A stretch of DNA of 64,000 nucleotides from Lachnospiraceae bacterium. Its GTDB lineage: Bacteria > Bacillota > Clostridia > Lachnospirales > Lachnospiraceae. Below are positions 7,753-18,039 of this stretch, in pieces. Location: contig CASJPF010000009.1 in assembly GCA_949383255.1 (NCBI GenBank), forward strand, positions 45,642-109,641. Direction: 5' to 3'. The stretch's first letter is position 1. Every line of letters begins with the position of its first letter. The notes under the pieces are model-generated. The model had not been told where the DNA came from. It ran no database searches and saw nothing but the letters and a program-made list of their open reading frames with translations. The position numbers and the translations under genes were made by a program.

Positions 7753-9846
7753 ATGGCAGAGAAAATGCGGATAAGGCAGGAAAAAATCGGCGGTGTAATT
7801 ATGGATTACACCTATTATGCGGGGCAGGATTTGTATTCAGACGGCGCAGTGGAAGATGAGATGTTGGATATTGCAATGAACAATTCGCCAGAACAATTTT
7901 TGCAGATTATTGAGGAGAAGAAAAGCTGGCCGATTTTTTATCATTTCTCGCCGCTGCGCACAAATATTATTGACTGGATACCATTCAAAAAAACGGACAA
8001 GGTACTTGAGATTGGAGCTGGATGCGGGGCAATTACCAGTGTGCTGGTTCAGCGTGTTGGTAGCGTCACTTGTGTGGATTTATCCAAGAAACGCAGTTTG
8101 GTCAATGCATATCGCAACTGTGATGCACAGAATCTTACAATTGTAGTTGGTAATTTTCAAGAGATTGAGCCGCATTTGGATACCGATTATGACTATGTAC
8201 TACTGATTGGTGTTTTTGAGTATGGGCAGGCATACATCGGTGGGGCATCTCCTTACGAAGATTTTATGCGGATTTGTAACCGCCACAGGAAGCAGGAGGG
8301 ACGTCTTGTCATTGCGATTGAAAATAAATTTGGATTAAAATATTGGGCAGGCTGCCGAGAAGACCATTTAGGGACTTATTTTTCAGGACTAGAAGGGTAT
8401 CGCGAAGGTGGTTCCGCGAGAACGTTTACCAGAAATGGACTAGAAAAAATATTGAATAAAGTTGGAATAAAAGAATATAAGTTTTATTATCCTTATCCAG
8501 ACTATAAGTTTGTGACTGCCATTTATTCCGATGCTTATCTTCCCAAAAAAGGGGAGTTAAGCAACAATCTTAGAAATTTTGACAGGGAGCGCGTGCTTTT
8601 ATTTGATGAGAAACAGGTGTTTGATGAGATTTTAGACGAGAATGCATTTCCGCTGTTTTCCAATTCGTATTTATTGGTAGTTGGCAGTGCACCGAATGTA
8701 ATTTACACCAAGTTTTCTAATGACAGGGCTGCAAAATGGGCAGTCCGCACATCAATTGTCAAGGAGCAGTCAGGATTGCTTCATGTGGAGAAGTTGCCAG
8801 ACACGGAGGCGGCATATAAGCACTTAAAGAATACCAAACAAGCATATGAACAATTGTCAATGCGCTATGAGGGGACAAAAATTAAAATCAATGCTTGCAC
8901 TGCGATTGGGGAGGACCTTAGAAATGGACTCTCTTTTGTGTACTGCAATGGAAGGACACTAGAATCCTTGCTTGACGAGTGCTTAATGCGGGCGGATGTC
9001 GCAGGATTTAAGGCGTTGATTGAAGAGTATCTGTATTGGTTACGCTACAAAGAAGACACGTTCGCAGTCAGCAACTTTGACTTTATTTTTCCCAATATTC
9101 TTGTGGACGGGGAGACATGGCATGTCATTGACTATGAGTGGACATTTGACAAACATATTGATTCAAATGACATTGCTTTCCGGGCATTTTACAATTATAT
9201 GCTTGGCGGAGAGATGCGCAGAGCGTGCAAGGACCTTCTTATGAATGATATTTTGGGATTTTCTGATGCACAAATAACAGAGGCGGCTATGGAGGAACAG
9301 GAGTTTCAGCTTCGGATTACACAGCGCCGCGCCTCGGCAGAACGAATGCGGGAACTGATTGGAAATCAGGCATATGCTCTGGAAGGAATGGTGCAGTATT
9401 GTCGTCATGCGGATCTTAAGTATGTGGTACAGATTTTTATAGACTATGGTGAGGGATTTAGCGAGGAAAATTCCCAAAAACTACGAAATTGTTATCTTCT
9501 AGGAAGACATATGAAATTGGAGTTTGATATTCCAGAAGGCGCAGTAAAGTTTCGGATTGATCCTTGCTCGTTTCCCTGTGTTGTAGAGGTTCTTAAAGTT
9601 CAGGTGGGAGATAGAGTTTATGCCATAGAGGAGATTGTGGCGAATGGCTGTTGGCAGGAATGCGGTGTGGTTGTGTTTGATCATGAAGATCCGAATCTGG
9701 CGTTTGATGTGGAAGGAGGCAGGCACCTTATCGCAGAGTTAGACGTTCTGGAACTGCCACCACAGTTTGCAGAACAGATTGTGCAGGATGCAACAAAGAA
9801 GGGATTTCTTTCTAGGACAAAGGCGTTTTTTAAGCCAAAGAAATAA
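7753..9846 (+). CDS. Methyltransferase-kinase fusion, WbdD-like candidate chain terminator
   Basis: This 697-aa protein has an N-terminal class I SAM methyltransferase (motif I VLEIGAGCGA at residues 84-93, then TCVDLSKKR). A kinase-like region lies at about 310-500. In it D443 and N448 sit in NFDFIFPN, spaced as in a protein-kinase catalytic loop, and D460 in IDYEW is 17 residues after D443, as expected for the metal-binding DFG aspartate; a hinge-like stretch CNGRTLESLLDE precedes them. The C-terminus is a beta-rich stretch with a basic tail (TKAFFKPKK). MTase-kinase order next to a two-domain Wzt is the layout of the E. coli O9a terminator WbdD. Function is inferred, not shown. GGAGG lies 4 bp before ATG 7753; ATG 7801 is an alternative start. 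Confidence 0.75.
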   Translation: MAEKMRIRQEKIGGVIMDYTYYAGQDLYSDGAVEDEMLDIAMNNSPEQFLQIIEEKKSWPIFYHFSPLRTNIIDWIPFKKTDKVLEIGAGCGAITSVLVQRVGSVTCVDLSKKRSLVNAYRNCDAQNLTIVVGNFQEIEPHLDTDYDYVLLIGVFEYGQAYIGGASPYEDFMRICNRHRKQEGRLVIAIENKFGLKYWAGCREDHLGTYFSGLEGYREGGSARTFTRNGLEKILNKVGIKEYKFYYPYPDYKFVTAIYSDAYLPKKGELSNNLRNFDRERVLLFDEKQVFDEILDENAFPLFSNSYLLVVGSAPNVIYTKFSNDRAAKWAVRTSIVKEQSGLLHVEKLPDTEAAYKHLKNTKQAYEQLSMRYEGTKIKINACTAIGEDLRNGLSFVYCNGRTLESLLDECLMRADVAGFKALIEEYLYWLRYKEDTFAVSNFDFIFPNILVDGETWHVIDYEWTFDKHIDSNDIAFRAFYNYMLGGEMRRACKDLLMNDILGFSDAQITEAAMEEQEFQLRITQRRASAERMRELIGNQAYALEGMVQYCRHADLKYVVQIFIDYGEGFSEENSQKLRNCYLLGRHMKLEFDIPEGAVKFRIDPCSFPCVVEVLKVQVGDRVYAIEEIVANGCWQECGVVVFDHEDPNLAFDVEGGRHLIAELDVLELPPQFAEQIVQDATKKGFLSRTKAFFKPKK

Positions 9847-9883
9847 CAAAAGTATACTCTGAGATGGGGGATAGAGGATAGGA

Positions 9884-11941
9884 ATGTTGGGAAAGATAAA
9901 AGGTGCTATACAGGACAGATTGTATCAGAATTGCATTGAGGAGTATGAGAGAGACTTGCGCTGTCAGACCGATCCTTATCTGGTGTGGGTTCAAGAGAAT
10001 GAGCAAAATGCTTCTAAAAGAGGGGGAGCAGAGCGATATCCCGAACTTGGTCTTGTCTATATGGAGGATTGTGGCAGTCGCTTCTCTTTGTCTGACATAA
10101 ACAAAAAGTATCTTTTGTTTGTCTCACGGGAAGGCAGAATGGCAATAAATGCGATACATGAAATTGTGGAGTATTTTGAATCTCGTCAGGATACAGATAT
10201 AATTTATCCGGATGAAGATGTGTGGATGTTAGATCAAAGCAGATCACAGAATGTTCTGAAAGATGACGGGGGTGCGCATCGGGTTTTTCCGTGGACAAAG
10301 CCAGTGTGGTCACCGGATACCTTGTTTTCATTCTTCTATTTTGGACACATCTTTGCAGTTCGCAGGGAGGCTTTCTTGTCGCTTGTGTGGCTTGGAGATA
10401 CGGATTATCGTAGAAATATTTATGACTTTGTCTTGAAGGCATCGGAACAAGGCAATTGTCCAAATCATATTGAGAAGATACTTTTTCATGCATATGAGCG
10501 GGGAACTAGCAGGGAAGCGATTGAGGACACACTGATGCACAGAACGGATTTTATTGGTGTGGGTGATGCCTATGACGATATTCGCGTACAGGCAATGACA
10601 CGGCGCAACCTTGCAGGAAGAATGGTAGTAGATACAAAAACCGGAATCTCCTATCCAGTTTATGAGGTGCCAGACAAGCCGCTTGTCAGTATTGTTATTC
10701 CCTCGAAGGATAACCCAACAGTGCTGCAACAGTGCATTCGCTCTATTTATGCACATACAGATTATCCCAATTTTGAGTTGATTGTGGTTGACAATGGCAG
10801 TCGGGAGGAAGTGCGCGCCGCACTTGAACATTTTCAGGAGGAGTGTTTTTTTCACTATTTGTATTTGCCAATGGACTTTAATTTTTCACGAATGTGTAAC
10901 TTGGGAGTGAAAGAGGCAAAAGGAACATACATTCTTCTGTTCAATGATGATATGGAGGTAATTGAGAACACATGGCTGACGCGAATGGTTGGGCAGGCAT
11001 CGCTGCGACATGTCGGTGCAGTAGGCGCAAAACTTTTATATCCAAACTCAACCAAAATACAGCATGTGGGGATTACCAATACCATATCGGGTCCCGGACA
11101 TAAACTAAAACTCCTTGATGACAGCCTGTCTTACTATTATGGTAGAAATCGCTTTGTCTATGATATGATTGGTGTTACAGCAGCCTGCCTTTTAATACGA
11201 AAGGACTGTTTTCTTGCTATGGGAGGATTGTATGAGGGGCTTGCTGTGGCGTACAATGATGTCGATTTATGTTTCCGCCTGTGGGACAGAGGGTTATACA
11301 ATGTCCAACGCAACGATGTTGTGTTGTATCATCATGAATCGCTCAGCCGCGGAGATGACTTAAAAGATGAGAAAAAATTGAAACGCTTGACAGCAGAGAA
11401 AGATATACTTTATGAGCGACACCCCAATCTTTACCGAAAAGATCCTTTTATTGGAACGCTGTTAAACAGTGGTGATTCGGAGTACAGTTGCCGCTGGCTA
11501 GAAGGGTATGAGCGTTCGGATGCCATTGCTGTAGGAGATGTTCCCATAGCAGGGAAAAAGCTTCCGCCACAGGAAAAGATGAATCAAGCAATTATGATTG
11601 CCTTGGAAGATTGTGGGCGGGAAGGTCATGCAAAAAAGGCATACTATCTTATTAAAGGTTGGGCGTATATACCAGGCGTAGACAATGCACGCTACCGCTA
11701 TAAAATCCTTTTTGTCAATAATGCAGGCAATGTGTGGGAACTTCCTGTACAGAAGCGTTATCGCAAAGACGTGGCGGCAATTTTGCCAGACGAAACCAAT
11801 GTAGAATTGACTGGATTTTGTAGCTGGATTTTTGAGGGCGCGCTGCCGCCAGATACGTATGAACTGTGGATGACTGCAAAAGATGGCTGTTCGAGACAGA
11901 GACTATATCGAAGGATGGAGAAAAAGCTGGCAATCGAATGA
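9884..11941 (+). CDS. GT2 family glycosyltransferase with two GT-A-like regions
   Basis: This 685-aa protein probably transfers a sugar such as rhamnose from a nucleotide donor to the growing glycan on the cytoplasmic face. The C-terminal catalytic GT-A domain begins at V268 (VSIVIPSKD), with the metal-binding NDD at 354-356 and YNDVDLCFRL at 457-466. The N-terminal half is a degenerate GT-A-like region with IIYPDEDVW and a KPVWSPDTLFSFFYFGHIFAVR segment typical of tandem GT2 proteins. A beta-rich domain of about 90 residues ends the protein (YYLIKGWAYIPG...). The stop overlaps the next start (ATGA), so the two genes are translationally coupled. Confidence 0.88.
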   Translation: MLGKIKGAIQDRLYQNCIEEYERDLRCQTDPYLVWVQENEQNASKRGGAERYPELGLVYMEDCGSRFSLSDINKKYLLFVSREGRMAINAIHEIVEYFESRQDTDIIYPDEDVWMLDQSRSQNVLKDDGGAHRVFPWTKPVWSPDTLFSFFYFGHIFAVRREAFLSLVWLGDTDYRRNIYDFVLKASEQGNCPNHIEKILFHAYERGTSREAIEDTLMHRTDFIGVGDAYDDIRVQAMTRRNLAGRMVVDTKTGISYPVYEVPDKPLVSIVIPSKDNPTVLQQCIRSIYAHTDYPNFELIVVDNGSREEVRAALEHFQEECFFHYLYLPMDFNFSRMCNLGVKEAKGTYILLFNDDMEVIENTWLTRMVGQASLRHVGAVGAKLLYPNSTKIQHVGITNTISGPGHKLKLLDDSLSYYYGRNRFVYDMIGVTAACLLIRKDCFLAMGGLYEGLAVAYNDVDLCFRLWDRGLYNVQRNDVVLYHHESLSRGDDLKDEKKLKRLTAEKDILYERHPNLYRKDPFIGTLLNSGDSEYSCRWLEGYERSDAIAVGDVPIAGKKLPPQEKMNQAIMIALEDCGREGHAKKAYYLIKGWAYIPGVDNARYRYKILFVNNAGNVWELPVQKRYRKDVAAILPDETNVELTGFCSWIFEGALPPDTYELWMTAKDGCSRQRLYRRMEKKLAIE

Positions 11942-14082
11942 AAGAAAAAACATTACAATATCAGAAAGAACTTTTTGCACAGAAGACACCATATCTGCAA
12001 TGGTTAAGACAGCAAAAGACACAAGATACAGATACAATGGTTGTTTCGGGGAAGCAGATAAACAAGCTTCCCTTTTCTTCGTGTATGGATTGTATAAAAT
12101 GCTTTGGTGAAATTAAGGCGGAGCAAATCTATCTGTTTGTAAGAGAGGGCGGGACACTGACAGCATATGCAGAACAGAAAATCGCAGCGCATTTTCTTAC
12201 ATCTGAGGAGAATGACAGAACACTGTTTGTCTATGCAGATGAAGATTATACAGGAAGCTTGCAAGCGCTTTACGGTATAGAGGAACAGTGTTTTGATGTT
12301 GCGGTCACAATGCCTTATCAATACTGTATGGAAAAGGGAGAAACGTACTACAGAGGACTCCCTTGGTTTAAACCGGATTTTTCACCGGATACGCTCGCTT
12401 CTTTTTTCTATCTTGGCAGCGTGTTTGCGATTCGCGGAGATGTGATTTTAAAGATAATTGGTCAATATCAGAATGAAATTGATATTTATGAACTTGTCTA
12501 TTGGATTTTTCAGGAGGCGTTAGAACGACATCAGTCGGGAAAAAATACTGGAATTATCCATATATCAGAGGTATTGTACACCAATGGCTATCAAAGGCAA
12601 GCACAGCAAATAGAGTGTTCCCAAAAAATTCAAAAGCTGTATCAAAAGGAGCCAAAAAAGGAAAAAGTATCTATTATTATTTTAAGCAAAGACCATGCAG
12701 AATTATTAAAAAAATGTTTGGAGACATTGATTCAGTACACAGAATATGAAAATTATGAAGTGATTGTTGTGGATAATGGCAGCAGTCCAGAACAAAAACA
12801 GCGGATATTGAACAGAATAGATGCACACAATAACACAGATAAAAAACATAAGATTTTCTATTATTATCAGAGACAGGAATTTAATTTTTCTGCACTGTGC
12901 AATATTGGCGCGCAGTATGCAAATGGTCGTTATCTACTTTTTATGAATGATGATGTGCAAGTAATGGGGACTGCGGAAGGTAGAAAATGGCTAGACAAAA
13001 TGATGGTATATGCCGCAAAGCCTTATGTGGGCGCTGTGGGGGCAAAATTGTATTATCCAAGTTCTTTAGAGGAGGATTGTGATAGAATCCAACATGTGGG
13101 AATTACCAATATGGGGATTGGACCTGCACATAAATTAAATGGTAGAAAAGATACAGGCTGTATCTATTATGGGCGCAACACACAAAATTATAATATGTTG
13201 GCGGTTACGGCTGCCTGTATGCTGATAAAAAAACATGTGTTTGATGCGGTCGGTGGATTTGATGCATCTTTTCCAGTAGCGTACAATGATGTAGAGCTTT
13301 GTTTTCGGTTATACCAGCAGGGATATTTTTCGGTGCAAGTTAATGAGGCAGTACTGATTCACCATGAATCTCTTAGTCGGGGATATGATTTTTCTCCAGA
13401 AAAACAGCGGCGACTGCAAGAGGAAAAGGAACGTTTATATAAAAAATATCCTTTATTTTGCGCCGCAGACCCTTTTTATAGCCCGCATTTGGTACAGTGG
13501 AAAAAAGATATAGATTATAATGTCAATTATTTATATGCGTGTGATAAAATGGCGGAGCTTGTGCTTTTAACTGGGCAGATGGAAAAGCATAAGAGTGGAA
13601 AAGGGATAAGTAAAATAATACAGAGAGAATATTTTCGGGAACAGCTCTATCAAAAAAATACCACAGTTGGAAAAGTGTATGACCATATCACAGGCAGGCA
13701 TCGTTTTATACTTCAAATAGATGGTGTGGAGCAGAATGATATAGAAGTGAAAATAACTGGTTGGTGTGTAAAACGCAATCAGGATAACGCAGGCATTTCT
13801 CGAACAATTTGGCTTGTTGAGGAGACAAAAAAACTTGGCACTGGAACAATCTATGCGTTTGATTTGCCGCCAAAATTGCGCGAAGATGTGGCAGAATTGT
13901 TTGCAAGGGACAAAAATACAGAACATGTGGCGCTCTCAGGTATAAATCTATTGTTTGCAAAACAAGGTTTGCGCTCTGGAAAATATCGAATAGGAGTTCT
14001 TGTTGATAAGAAACATATGCTATATATACAAGACCAAGCAGGAAGTTTGGTGTTTGTAAAAGTTGAAAAAGATTCACAGTAG
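11938..14082 (+). CDS. GT2 family glycosyltransferase, paralogue of the preceding gene
   Basis: This 714-aa protein has the same architecture as its upstream neighbour. A degenerate N-terminal GT-A-like part carries VYADEDY and KPDFSPDTLASFFYLGSVFAIR. The catalytic GT-A domain starts at V244 (VSIIILSKDH), with NDD at 337-339 and YNDVELCFRL; a C-terminal beta-rich domain follows. The conserved stretch ITN..IGPAHKLNGRKD...YYGRN and HHESLSRGYD match the neighbour, pointing to gene duplication and possibly successive similar linkages. ATG 11938 overlaps the previous stop; the frame is open upstream, but this start fits coupling. The codon use is more AT-rich than that of the flanking genes by eye. 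Confidence 0.87.
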   Translation: MKEKTLQYQKELFAQKTPYLQWLRQQKTQDTDTMVVSGKQINKLPFSSCMDCIKCFGEIKAEQIYLFVREGGTLTAYAEQKIAAHFLTSEENDRTLFVYADEDYTGSLQALYGIEEQCFDVAVTMPYQYCMEKGETYYRGLPWFKPDFSPDTLASFFYLGSVFAIRGDVILKIIGQYQNEIDIYELVYWIFQEALERHQSGKNTGIIHISEVLYTNGYQRQAQQIECSQKIQKLYQKEPKKEKVSIIILSKDHAELLKKCLETLIQYTEYENYEVIVVDNGSSPEQKQRILNRIDAHNNTDKKHKIFYYYQRQEFNFSALCNIGAQYANGRYLLFMNDDVQVMGTAEGRKWLDKMMVYAAKPYVGAVGAKLYYPSSLEEDCDRIQHVGITNMGIGPAHKLNGRKDTGCIYYGRNTQNYNMLAVTAACMLIKKHVFDAVGGFDASFPVAYNDVELCFRLYQQGYFSVQVNEAVLIHHESLSRGYDFSPEKQRRLQEEKERLYKKYPLFCAADPFYSPHLVQWKKDIDYNVNYLYACDKMAELVLLTGQMEKHKSGKGISKIIQREYFREQLYQKNTTVGKVYDHITGRHRFILQIDGVEQNDIEVKITGWCVKRNQDNAGISRTIWLVEETKKLGTGTIYAFDLPPKLREDVAELFARDKNTEHVALSGINLLFAKQGLRSGKYRIGVLVDKKHMLYIQDQAGSLVFVKVEKDSQ

Positions 14083-14098
14083 AAAGGTGTGGGGCAAA

Positions 14099-16105
14099 AT
14101 GGCAAAGGATATGATTGACATACATCAGAATAAGGAAGTGCAAGATGTGCAATTCTATAAGCAGGCATATGAGCAGGAGAAGGCGCGCGCAGCGTCTCTT
14201 GCAGGCAGGCTTGCAGATGCCAGAAATGAGGCGGACAGCCTGCAATTTCAATTGGACCGCATCAAAAAGAATCCGCTGTGGAAGGCATCAAAGCCTTTGC
14301 GCCAGACAATGCACTGGGGACTTCGCAATTATCGGCGTCTGCGGAATCTAGGCGGACCCAAAGGAATTGCCAGAAAATTAAAACAAAAGCGCATTGAGGC
14401 GGAGGCAAAGAAGCTTCATGGAACCGCAAGTTTCCCAACGCCGGAGGAGGCAGAGCGGCAAAAAAACACTGTGTTTGACCAGATGGTAAAAATTAGTATT
14501 TTGGTGCCACTATGGAATAATCAGCGGGAGTTCCAGATAGAGATGCTTGACTCCGTGATGAACCAGACGTATCAGAACTGGGAACTTTGTCTAGCAGATG
14601 GTTCTGACGAGACACACAGTTATATTGCAGAGATCTGCAAAGAATATGCCGCGCGCGCAAACGGCAGAATTATTTACCATAAATTAGAGAAAAATGATGG
14701 CATTGCTGGAAATACAAACGAGTGCTTAAAACTTGCCACTGGCACTTATCTTGGTCTGCTTGACCAAGATGATGTTTTGCATCCTTGTGCGCTTTACGAG
14801 TATGTGAAGGCAATTAATGAACTGGAAGCGGATTATATTTATTGTGACGAGACTACGTTTAAGGGAAACAGCATTGACAATATGATTACATTGCATTTTA
14901 AGCCAGATTTTGCACCAGATAATCTGCGCGCAAACAATTATATTTGTCATTTTAGCGTGTTTTCGCGGGAGCTTCTGGAAGGAACTGAGCTTTTCCGGAG
15001 TGGTTTTGATGGGAGTCAGGACCACGATATGATTCTGCGGCTGACCGCAAATGCAAAAAAAGTGGTACATGTGCCAAAATTGCTGTATTACTGGCGTTCG
15101 CATAAAACAAGTGTGGCGAGTGATATCAATGCAAAACCCTATGCGATAGCGGCGGCAAAAGGGGCAGTGGCAGACCATTTAACACGCTGCGGATTTAAAA
15201 ATTTTGAAATTAAAAGCACCCGTGCGTTTGACACAATCTTTGAGATTAAGTATGAGATTCGCAGTGAGGACAAAATTTCGATTTTAATTCTAAACAAGGA
15301 TCACGTGGAGGACTTAAAACGTTGTATTGACTCGATTAAAGAACGAAGCACTTACAGCAATTATGAGATTATTATAATAGAGAATAACAGTGAAAAGAAA
15401 ACTGTTTTTGACTATTATGACACCATTAAAAAACAGAAAAACATAACAATTGTTACGTATACAGGCGCGTTTAACTACGCAAAGATCAATAATTTTGGCG
15501 CTGGCTATGCGACAGGAAAATATCTCTTGTTATTAAATAATGATACGCAGGTAATTTCTATGAATTGGATGGAGTCTATGTTGATGTACGCCCAGCGCCC
15601 TGACGTGGGAGCCGTCGGCGCAAAGCTTTATTATGGCGATCGAACAATTCAACATGCAGGGGTAGTGATTGGACTTGGCGCACATAGAACGGCAGGGCAC
15701 ACACACTATAAAATCAACTATGACAATCTTGGTTATATGGGGCGACTGTGTTATGCACAGAATGTATCCGCAGTGACTGGTGCATGTTTGATGGTTAGAA
15801 AGAGCCTTTATGATGCACTTGGCGGACTCGATGAAGCGTTTGCGGTGGCTCTTAATGATGTGGATTTCTGTCTGCGTGTCAGAGAGAAAGGGTATTTGAA
15901 TGTCTTCACTCCATTTGCAGAGCTGTATCATTTTGAGTCCGCTTCGCGCGGCAGCGATGTTGTGGATGCAAAAAAGGCAGAGCGCTACGAGAAGGAGTCG
16001 GTGCTGTTTCGGGAGCGGTGGAAGGAGCTTTTGGCAAAAGGGGATCCTTATTACAATCCAAACTTTTCTTTGGACCGCAGCGATTATTCTTTAAGAATAA
16101 ATTAA
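14099..16105 (+). CDS. Bifunctional tandem GT2 glycosyltransferase
   Basis: This 668-aa protein has a coiled-coil-like N-terminus (about 15-65, EQEKARAASLAGRLADARNE) and then two apparently intact GT-A domains. Domain 1 starts at about 132 (ISILVPLW) with DQDD at 222-225 and GSQDHDMILR. Domain 2 starts at 392 (KISILILNKDH) with NND near 480-482 and LNDVDFCLRV. Such tandem enzymes often add two sugars of a repeat unit. ATG 14099 follows AAGGTGTGGGG; the frame is open upstream, but that start would overlap the previous gene. It is the last gene before the new promoter at 16130. Confidence 0.88.
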   Translation: MAKDMIDIHQNKEVQDVQFYKQAYEQEKARAASLAGRLADARNEADSLQFQLDRIKKNPLWKASKPLRQTMHWGLRNYRRLRNLGGPKGIARKLKQKRIEAEAKKLHGTASFPTPEEAERQKNTVFDQMVKISILVPLWNNQREFQIEMLDSVMNQTYQNWELCLADGSDETHSYIAEICKEYAARANGRIIYHKLEKNDGIAGNTNECLKLATGTYLGLLDQDDVLHPCALYEYVKAINELEADYIYCDETTFKGNSIDNMITLHFKPDFAPDNLRANNYICHFSVFSRELLEGTELFRSGFDGSQDHDMILRLTANAKKVVHVPKLLYYWRSHKTSVASDINAKPYAIAAAKGAVADHLTRCGFKNFEIKSTRAFDTIFEIKYEIRSEDKISILILNKDHVEDLKRCIDSIKERSTYSNYEIIIIENNSEKKTVFDYYDTIKKQKNITIVTYTGAFNYAKINNFGAGYATGKYLLLLNNDTQVISMNWMESMLMYAQRPDVGAVGAKLYYGDRTIQHAGVVIGLGAHRTAGHTHYKINYDNLGYMGRLCYAQNVSAVTGACLMVRKSLYDALGGLDEAFAVALNDVDFCLRVREKGYLNVFTPFAELYHFESASRGSDVVDAKKAERYEKESVLFRERWKELLAKGDPYYNPNFSLDRSDYSLRIN

Positions 16106-16129
16106 ATTTTGGATAATTCTCATAGAATC

Positions 16130-16160
16130 TTGCAAAATTTCCAAATTTTTGGTTTAATAT
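16130..16160 (+). promoter_or_regulatory. Putative sigma-A promoter of the phosphoglucomutase gene
   Basis: TTGCAA at 16130-16135 and TAATAT at 16155-16160 are 19 bp apart (18 bp if TTAATA is taken). They lie about 65 bp before the start in the 118-bp gap after the tandem glycosyltransferase. The wide spacing lowers confidence. Confidence 0.4.
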
Positions 16161-16223
16161 AAATGGAATGTAGTGCAAACTGACAACGCACTGATTTTAA
16201 TGAATTTATGTGGAGGTAGCAGT

Positions 16224-17951
16224 ATGAGTTTTATGGATGAATTTAACTTCTGGCTCAATGATGATTACTTTGACCAGGCAACAAAGGACGAGCTCTTAAA
16301 GATTAAGGACAATGAGAGCGAAATTGAGGACCGTTTTTACAGGGAGCTTGAGTTTGGTACTGGTGGACTTAGAGGTGTAATTGGCGCAGGTACAAACCGC
16401 ATGAACATTTACACAGTAAGAAAGACATCACAGGGTCTGGCAAACTATATCATCAAAGCAAATGGGCAGGAGAAGGGGATTGCCATCGCATACGATTCAC
16501 GTTTTATGTCTCCCGAGTTTGCTGATGAGGCAGCGCTGTGCATGGCAGCAAATGGGATTAAGGCATATGTGTTTGAGTCGCTGAGACCGACACCAGAGCT
16601 TTCTTTTGCTTTGAGGACACTTGGCTGCATCTCTGGTATTGTTATCACAGCAAGCCACAATCCGCCAGAGTACAACGGCTACAAGGTATACTGGGAAGAT
16701 GGCGCACAGATTACGGCACCCAAAGACAAAGACATTATTAATGAAGTGAAGGCTGTAACCGATTATCATACGGTCAAGACAATGGATAAACAGGAGGCGA
16801 TCAATGCTGGTTTGTATCAGGTAATTGGCAAGGAAATTGATGACGCATACATGGTGGAATTAAAGAAACAGATTATTCATCCAGATGTGATTCAGGCGGT
16901 TGCAGATGACATTAAGATTGTATATACACCACTGTGTGGAACTGGAAACAAGCCAGTGAGAAGAATCCTTTCAGAACTTGGTTTTAAGAATGTATATGTT
17001 GTGCCAGAGCAGGAAAATCCGGATCCCAAGTTTACAACATTGGACTATCCAAATCCAGAAGATCCAAAGGCATTTACATATGCCTTAAAGCTTGCAAAAG
17101 AGAAGAATGCAGATATTGTGCTTGCGACAGACCCAGATGCAGACAGACTAGGCATCTATGCGCTTGATACAAAGAGCGGAGAGTACAAGGCGTTTACAGG
17201 CAATATGTCGGGTATGTTGATTGCAGAATATATTCTAAGAGAACGCAGAGCTACAGGAACAATGCCTGAAAATCCTGCACTTGTCACAACGATTGTGACA
17301 ACAAATATGACAGCGCCTATCACAAAAGCGTATGATGTAAAGTTGATTGAGGTGCTCACAGGATTTAAGTTTATTGGTGAGCAGATTAAGTTGTTTGAGC
17401 AGACTGGATCTAACAATTATGTGTTTGGTCTTGAGGAGAGCTATGGATGTCTTGCAGGAACACATGCGAGAGATAAAGATGCGGTTGTCGCGGTAATGTG
17501 TCTGTGTGAAGTTGCTGCATGGTGCAAGAAGAATGGCAAGACGCTTTATGATATGATGCTTGAGATTTATGAAAAGTATGGTTACTACAAAGAGACACAA
17601 TATGCAATCACAATGAAAGGTATTGATGGCTCAAAGCAGATTGCGGCACTGATGGACAAATTCCGTAACAATCCGCCTAGAAAATTTGGCGAGTTGGAAG
17701 TTGTGCGTGTAAGAGACTATGAGAACGATGTTATCACAGAGCTTGAGAGCGGCAAAACCTATCCAACAGGGCTGCCAAAGTCCAATGTACTTTATTTTGA
17801 CCTTACAAATGATTCTTGGTGCTGTGCAAGACCTTCTGGTACAGAACCCAAGATTAAGTTTTACATGGGTGTTAAGGGAACAAGCTTAGAGGATGCCCAG
17901 AAAAAGGTAGAAGACTTGACGAATGAGGTTAAGGCTGTTATCGAAGAATAA
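16224..17951 (+). CDS. pgcA: Alpha-phosphoglucomutase (PgcA-like)
   Basis: This enzyme interconverts glucose-6-P and glucose-1-P, supplying the substrate of RfbA and of UDP-glucose synthesis. The length is 575 aa, as in PgcA-type phosphohexomutases. The phosphoserine loop TASHNPP has S144 as the expected phosphorylated residue. The metal loop DPDADR is at 303-308, the sugar-binding GLEESYGC follows, and the C-terminal phosphate loop is RPSGTEPKIKFY. ATG 16224 is chosen because GGAGGT lies 6 bp upstream and the protein then begins MSFMDEFNFW; the frame is open to 16173. A palindrome follows the stop codon. Confidence 0.94.
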   Translation: MSFMDEFNFWLNDDYFDQATKDELLKIKDNESEIEDRFYRELEFGTGGLRGVIGAGTNRMNIYTVRKTSQGLANYIIKANGQEKGIAIAYDSRFMSPEFADEAALCMAANGIKAYVFESLRPTPELSFALRTLGCISGIVITASHNPPEYNGYKVYWEDGAQITAPKDKDIINEVKAVTDYHTVKTMDKQEAINAGLYQVIGKEIDDAYMVELKKQIIHPDVIQAVADDIKIVYTPLCGTGNKPVRRILSELGFKNVYVVPEQENPDPKFTTLDYPNPEDPKAFTYALKLAKEKNADIVLATDPDADRLGIYALDTKSGEYKAFTGNMSGMLIAEYILRERRATGTMPENPALVTTIVTTNMTAPITKAYDVKLIEVLTGFKFIGEQIKLFEQTGSNNYVFGLEESYGCLAGTHARDKDAVVAVMCLCEVAAWCKKNGKTLYDMMLEIYEKYGYYKETQYAITMKGIDGSKQIAALMDKFRNNPPRKFGELEVVRVRDYENDVITELESGKTYPTGLPKSNVLYFDLTNDSWCCARPSGTEPKIKFYMGVKGTSLEDAQKKVEDLTNEVKAVIEE

Positions 17952-17970
17952 AGAATAAGCGGCAAGTTAG

Positions 17971-18010
17971 ATGAAACCGGACGCTGCGGGCGGCAGTTGT
18001 CTGGTTTCAT
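17971..18010 (+). terminator. Palindrome after the phosphoglucomutase gene
   Basis: ATGAAACCGGAC at 17971-17982 pairs with GTCTGGTTTCAT at 17999-18010, with one G-U pair and further GCTGC/GGCAG pairing in the loop. There is no clear T run after it, so it may be a processing or weak termination hairpin. Its presence argues against a GtrA start inside it. Confidence 0.45.
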
Positions 18011-18039
18011 TTCGTGAGAAGAGTGGAGTGTTAACCGAT

